Assembly (NCBI GenBank): GCA_018136815.1
Contig: CM030944.1
Span: 2,519,834 to 2,583,833, forward strand
Direction: 5' to 3'
Length of the DNA stretch: 64,000 nucleotides
From: Isochrysis galbana
Lineage: Eukaryota; Haptophyta; Isochrysidales; Isochrysidaceae
Below the pieces are notes generated by a model. The model made no database searches. It was given only the letters and a program-made list of their open reading frames with translations, and was not told the DNA's origin. Below are positions 62,491 through 64,000 of this stretch, in pieces. A program made the translations under genes and the position numbers. Positions within the stretch are counted from its first letter, which is position 1. The number at the start of each line of letters is the position of its first letter.

Positions 62491-62928
62491 AACTAAGTTT
62501 ATACTTGGTCGCCATGGAGCGCGCCGACGCGCCCCCTCTCTCCTTCGGGCACCCCGCCGCGGGCGCCCTTCCAGTGCCCCACAAGACTACTCGCGCTCGC
62601 GATAGTCGTGAGGTGCACTCTTTACGTTTACGTCGTCGCAGGGCACCACGTTAGGAGGCACGAATTCTCACGTTAACGACCACAAAGCCTTCACGTATGG
62701 TCAGTAATCAGTACTAGATGTGAATCGATTCTTCGTGCCCGCCAATCTTCTGTGTGTATGTGCGGGTATCTGAGCCCTTTACCCCTAACCCCTAGTTAGT
62801 GCACGGGGGGAGTCGCCTGATGGCGGGGGGACAAGGGCCGGGGGAGCGGGGGTATAGAACGATTGCGTGAAAATAGTGGGTCCATAGTCGCGTGCGCGGT
62901 AAGCGAATAATATTATGAAGTTTTTTTA
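62491..62928 (+). mobile_element. SINE-like retroposon, tail family 1
   Basis: Head AACTAAGTTTATACTTGGTC and GCCATGGAGCGCGCCGACGC; tail TAGTGCACGGGGGGAGTCGC (62796) to GCGGTAAGCGAATAATATTA plus T run. A head identical in kind to the minus copy at 38163. Target duplication not found. Confidence 0.65.
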
Positions 62929-63502
62929 TATCGCAACAACACGGACGCCTCCACTTGGCACTTGGTCGGCAAGAGACCTATACGCACGATTCAGCACCAA
63001 AAGAGCACTGGAGCAGCATGAGAAGACACGTTCACAGGCAGCAGATTTAGGGCTGAGAGAGAAACGAGAAAGCCATCCTAGCCACAAGTGCCCACGATAG
63101 GAAAAAGAGAGTAATGCTTCGCCCACTAACGTAGCACCGATTTTGTGAATTCACCAACATGCGCATGCTGGCTGCCTGGTTGGCCTAGTACCGGCAATGG
63201 AGGCAACCGACCTATGGAGTGCATCGCCCCGCATCGCTTCCAGTACACGAACAAAATGTTATGGGCAAGTCCGTTCCTTGCCTCGATGGGTGGCCACCAG
63301 CGAAGGAACATGAACCCTGTTGCGCCCCCCCCCTCTCGCGATTTTCTCTCCCCTCACTTCACAAGGCAAGCCGAAAAGAGCAAGGATAGGAGATCATCCA
63401 GAGGGAGAACAACGCAATCATGTAGGGAGAAAAGCCAACGTGGCTCGTTCTCGTTCTGCAAGTTTATTCAGGGATTAAGTTTAAGAGTCTGCTTCGTGTG
63501 TG
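62929..63502. other. 3' flank of the glycosyltransferase gene
   Basis: No supported gene. Frames antisense to the glycosyltransferase are shadows. Confidence 0.35.
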
Positions 63503-64000
63503 CTATGATGGAAGTGCCCGATGCAGCACGCCTTGCAATATTGATCCGGCATGCTCTAGCCCACGCTCACAGCATACAGCTCGCGCCATTCGGGAGCACC
63601 GGTCAGCCACATCAAGCTCTCGACACCGCTTCACCAAGAGGCACAATTCCTTCTCAAATGTCTCCTCTGTACCTACAACTTGATCGAGTGCCGGTGATGC
63701 AAAATCTGCTCCGGTTGGCTTACTATCGCTGTCTTGCATTGAAGGAGGGTGGCGCCTTGTCGGGCACTGCTGATGGAGCCGGAATCCAATGCCTGCGTGT
63801 TCAATTCGCTCGGCCCAGCTGAATTGGTCAAAGTGCTGTGGGAAAATGATCTGGGGGATGCCGGCATGTATGGCTGTTGCCACAGTGCCGGATCCACCGT
63901 GGTGAATTGCTACAGAGGCACGGCAAAGGAGCCTATAGAGATCAACCACGTCATCGAGGACGTGGACGGCATCACCACGGAGACTGCCTCCTGCCCCATC
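63503..64000 (-). CDS. UDP-glycosyltransferase C-terminus (sterol-glucosyltransferase-like), runs off the window
   Basis: The frame is open from the window edge to a stop at 63503, about 166 aa. It shows the C-terminal nucleotide-sugar-binding half of GT1/GT28 enzymes: DLYRLLCRASVAIHHGGSGT (the HHGGSGT signature that contacts UDP), VATAIHAGIPQIIFPQHFDQ (IP.I..P...DQ..W), FSWAERIEHAGIGFR. A hydrophilic insert (about 30 residues) follows, then a helical end (CCERGLEHAGSILQGVLHR). Family members glucosylate sterols or other lipophilic acceptors at membranes. The 5' part lies beyond 64000. Confidence 0.82.
   Translation of the reverse strand, partial: DGAGGSLRGDAVHVLDDVVDLYRLLCRASVAIHHGGSGTVATAIHAGIPQIIFPQHFDQFSWAERIEHAGIGFRLHQQCPTRRHPPSMQDSDSKPTGADFASPALDQVVGTEETFEKELCLLVKRCRELDVADRCSRMARAVCCERGLEHAGSILQGVLHRALPS

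Noticed and set aside
1-64000. tRNA or rRNA genes
   Set aside because: I looked for rRNA-like blocks and tRNA box A/B pairs by eye and found none convincing; a covariance-model scan was not possible here.

Overview
The window is nuclear DNA from a GC-rich eukaryote. The genes carry short GT-AG introns of about 80-160 bp (one looks GC-AG) and encode eukaryotic proteins: a trithorax-type histone methyltransferase, a palmitoyl-protein thioesterase, a YIPF Golgi protein, a MESD-type ER chaperone, and a fungal/protist-type HIS4 enzyme. A PlsC-type acyltransferase has a signal-plus-transit-like leader. Together with an mTERF-like protein, a bacterial-type TrmB and a mercuric-reductase-like flavoprotein, this suggests a unicellular alga with a complex (secondary) plastid, perhaps a haptophyte or relative. 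That placement is inference. Long poly-G/poly-C runs are frequent.

Layout. 1-7 kb: the 3' part of a SET-domain gene (ePHD-FYRN-FYRC-SET), an LTR-like fossil, a possible small membrane protein and a PPT1-like thioesterase. 7-16 kb: a nest of LINE pieces with a Copia fossil inside, a purine-rich tract, a 776+ residue coiled-coil protein and a 5'-truncated LINE with an 18-bp target-site duplication. 16-19.6 kb: a tandem duplication, a beta-propeller-like gene fragment enclosed by a perfect 53-bp inverted repeat, and an intact IS5-like transposase gene. 19.6-30.85 kb: an 11-kb tandem array built of 27- and 45-bp units, ending in a 100-N gap.

31-43 kb: a YCII/ubiquitin-like fusion gene, an inverted pair of full-length SINE-like retroposons each with its own long target-site duplication, an acyltransferase gene, an mTERF-like gene, a hypothetical gene, a Gypsy fossil scrap, a cytochrome-b561-like 3' end and a MESD gene. 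43.8-53 kb: a six-exon FAD disulfide oxidoreductase, a PSI-type cysteine-rich membrane protein, LINE tails, a second LTR-like fossil with a retroposon nested in it, a Tc1/mariner-type MITE and a four-exon YIPF gene. 53-64 kb: more retroposons, a three-exon HIS4-like gene, a giant-virus-type DUF5754-like fossil, an hAT-type MITE, trmB, and the 5'-truncated (by the window edge) end of a UDP-glycosyltransferase gene.

The genes are ordinary single-copy host genes with no operon-like logic. The most interesting signal is the repeat biology. A previously unnamed (to me) SINE-like retroposon family starts with a small palindrome (ACTAAGT-TTAT-ACTTAGT), is 290-870 bp long, makes 16-19 bp target-site duplications, and ends in a 3' tail that it shares with local LINE 3' UTRs. 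This is a local LINE/SINE partnership readable directly from the sequence. Splice junctions and all homology calls come from reading the translations, without database searches.
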